A stretch of 42,656 bases of DNA from Amycolatopsis coloradensis (GTDB lineage Bacteria > Actinomycetota > Actinomycetes > Mycobacteriales > Pseudonocardiaceae): positions 8,960,078 through 9,002,733 of the forward strand of contig NZ_CP150484.1 of assembly GCF_037997115.1 (NCBI RefSeq). Reading direction: 5' to 3'. A model generated the notes under the pieces. That model was given only the letters and a program-made list of their open reading frames with translations, was not told the DNA's origin and searched no databases. Of the stretch, positions 41,645-42,656 are shown one piece after another. The position numbers were made by a program, and so were the translations under genes. The stretch's first letter is position 1, and every line of letters starts with the position of its first letter.

Positions 41645-41682
41645 GACTCGTCACCTGCTCGCGATGCCTCGAGCAGGTGACG
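41645..41682 (+). terminator. Strong hairpin terminator after the small secreted protein
   Basis: CTCGTCACCTGCTCG (41645-41659) and CGAGCAGGTGACGAG (41668-41682) are perfect 15-bp arms with an 8-nt loop, 3 bp after the stop codon. There is no T tract. Confidence 0.85.
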
Positions 41683-41726
41683 AGCCCCGCATACCGGCCG
41701 GTAGTGGCCAGGGCCAGAATGGCGGC

Positions 41727-42596
41727 ATGGCGACTGCTGGTGAATGGATCGAAGGGGCGCGCCCGCGGACGCTGCCCAACGCGGTGGCGCCGGTGGTCGC
41801 CGGAGTCGGCGCGGCGATCGCGCTCGACGGCTTCTCTTGGGTCCGCTCGATTCTCGCGCTGCTCGTCTCGCTGGCGCTGATCGTCGGCGTCAACTACGCC
41901 AACGACTACTCCGACGGCATCCGCGGCACCGACGAGAACCGCGTCGGCCCGCTGCGGCTGGTCGGCTCCGGAGTCGCGAAGCCGAAGGCCGTCCTGGCGG
42001 CCGCTCTCGTGGCCCTCGGGCTCGCCGGAGTCCTCGGACTCGTGCTGGTCGCGATCAGCGGGCTGTGGTGGCTGCTGGCGATGGGCGCGGTCTGCATCCT
42101 CGGCGCCTGGTTCTACACCGGCGGCAAGAAGCCTTACGGCTACTACGGTTTCGGCGAGATCGCGGTCTTCGTCTTCTTCGGGCTGGCCGGGGTTCTGGGC
42201 ACCGTGTACGTCCAAGCCGGACAGCTCAGCTGGACCGCCCTCGGCTGCGCGGTCGCCGTCGGCTCGTTCTCGACCGGCGTGCTGACCGCCAACAACCTCC
42301 GCGACATTCCGACCGACATCGAGTCCGGCAAGCGCACGCTCGCCACCAGGCTCGGCGACGACGGCACCCGGCGCCTTTACCTGACGCTGGTCGCCATCCC
42401 GTACGTCGTGAGTGTGCTGCTCGCCTTCGTGACGCCGTGGGCGCTGCTGGGTCTGTTGACCGCGCCGCTGCTGCTGAAGTCGGTCAAGGCCGTCGGCGGC
42501 GGGGCGCGGGGACGGGCGCTGATCCCGGCGCTGCGGGACACCGGGTTCGCGATGCTGGGGTGGGCGGTGCTGACCGCGGCCGCGCTCGCGCTGTGA
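41727..42596 (+). CDS. menA: 1,4-dihydroxy-2-naphthoate polyprenyltransferase
   Basis: A 289-aa UbiA-family membrane enzyme that attaches the polyprenyl tail to dihydroxynaphthoate. It has about eight helices and both Mg-diphosphate motifs: NYANDYSDGIRGTDE and NNLRDIPTDIESGKRTLA. The start MATAGEWIEGARPRTLPNAV is typical. The frame extends back into the upstream terminator, so ATG 41727 is chosen; CAGAAT lies 6 nt before it and may be a leaderless -10. Its prenyl donor would be made by the synthase at 1401-2432. Confidence 0.95.
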   Translation: MATAGEWIEGARPRTLPNAVAPVVAGVGAAIALDGFSWVRSILALLVSLALIVGVNYANDYSDGIRGTDENRVGPLRLVGSGVAKPKAVLAAALVALGLAGVLGLVLVAISGLWWLLAMGAVCILGAWFYTGGKKPYGYYGFGEIAVFVFFGLAGVLGTVYVQAGQLSWTALGCAVAVGSFSTGVLTANNLRDIPTDIESGKRTLATRLGDDGTRRLYLTLVAIPYVVSVLLAFVTPWALLGLLTAPLLLKSVKAVGGGARGRALIPALRDTGFAMLGWAVLTAAALAL

Positions 42597-42611
42597 GCTG
42601 AAAGGGCCCTT
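42597..42611. repeat. Half-copy of the GGGCCCTT repeat at the right contig end
   Basis: GCTGAAAGGGCCCTT directly follows the menA stop and resembles GCTGAAGGGGACCTT at 29084-29098. The second arm is missing; the last 45 bases (42612-42656) hold no recognised feature. Confidence 0.5.
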
Positions 42612-42656
42612 GACGCTCTTGTGGATGTTGCGCTTCGCGATGCGCTGGCCGATCTT

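Noticed and set aside
42612..42655. GACGCTCTT and CCGATCT near the right end recall two halves of the sequencing adapter
   Set aside because: They are separated by 28 unrelated bases, so coincidence is as likely as an artefact; read mapping would decide.

Overview
The window looks like one contig from a high-GC, GTG-start-rich actinomycete of the Pseudonocardiaceae, most likely Amycolatopsis or a close relative. This rests on gene content (menaquinone genes in the mycobacterial/pseudonocardial order, a 14-gene nuo operon, DUF3558 lipoproteins beside ESX-type substrates and EspG, XRE-DUF5753 and SARP regulators), not on a database search. The first 14 bases equal the 3' end of an Illumina adapter, so position 1 is a raw contig end. 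Both contig ends lie in or next to copies of a GGGCCCTTC-type palindromic repeat that also occurs at about 29.1 kb.

Layout. 0-2.4 kb, minus strand: a long-chain polyprenyl diphosphate synthase (menaquinone side chain) followed by a membrane-anchored Pro/Glu-rich protein with a sunset-like C-terminus. 2.5-4.6 kb: small genes (a 55-aa membrane protein, DUF6204, a secreted protein, an SRPBCC/AHSA1 protein). 4.6-6.5 kb: a translationally coupled AAA ATPase and HNH nuclease resembling a Septu-type phage-defence pair. 6.7-11.3 kb: a lipoprotein, then a divergent cassette of an ESX-like helical substrate, a DUF3558 lipoprotein, a WXG/PPE-like protein with a long Pro/Gly-rich tail, and EspG, with no secretion machinery nearby. 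11.2-12.8 kb: an XRE-DUF5753 regulator and an alpha/beta hydrolase.

12.9-28.7 kb is the complete nuoA-N operon for proton-pumping NADH:menaquinone oxidoreductase (complex I). It is on the minus strand, has overlapping start and stop codons at 10 of 13 junctions, and ends at an intrinsic terminator. Two near-perfect Rex operators, 32 bp apart centre to centre, lie 142-191 bp upstream of nuoA and point to NADH/NAD+ control.

29.2-42.6 kb holds most of the menaquinone pathway and cell-envelope genes: menJ, menG(ubiE), a SARP regulator, two GT4 glycosyltransferases (one MgtA-like), an inositol-monophosphatase family protein, a DUF3592 membrane protein, a secreted M1 aminopeptidase, menD, menB, menE, a tiny secreted protein and menA. 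The polyprenyl synthase at the left end, the men genes and nuo form one functional theme: quinone synthesis, quinone reduction and its redox control. menF, menC and menH are not in the window. Several starts (menG, menB, menE, menA, the ATPase, the hydrolase, the small secreted protein) have a -10-like hexamer about 5-7 nt upstream and no clear ribosome-binding site, which suggests leaderless transcripts. I saw no tRNA, rRNA, CRISPR array, insertion sequence or integrase.
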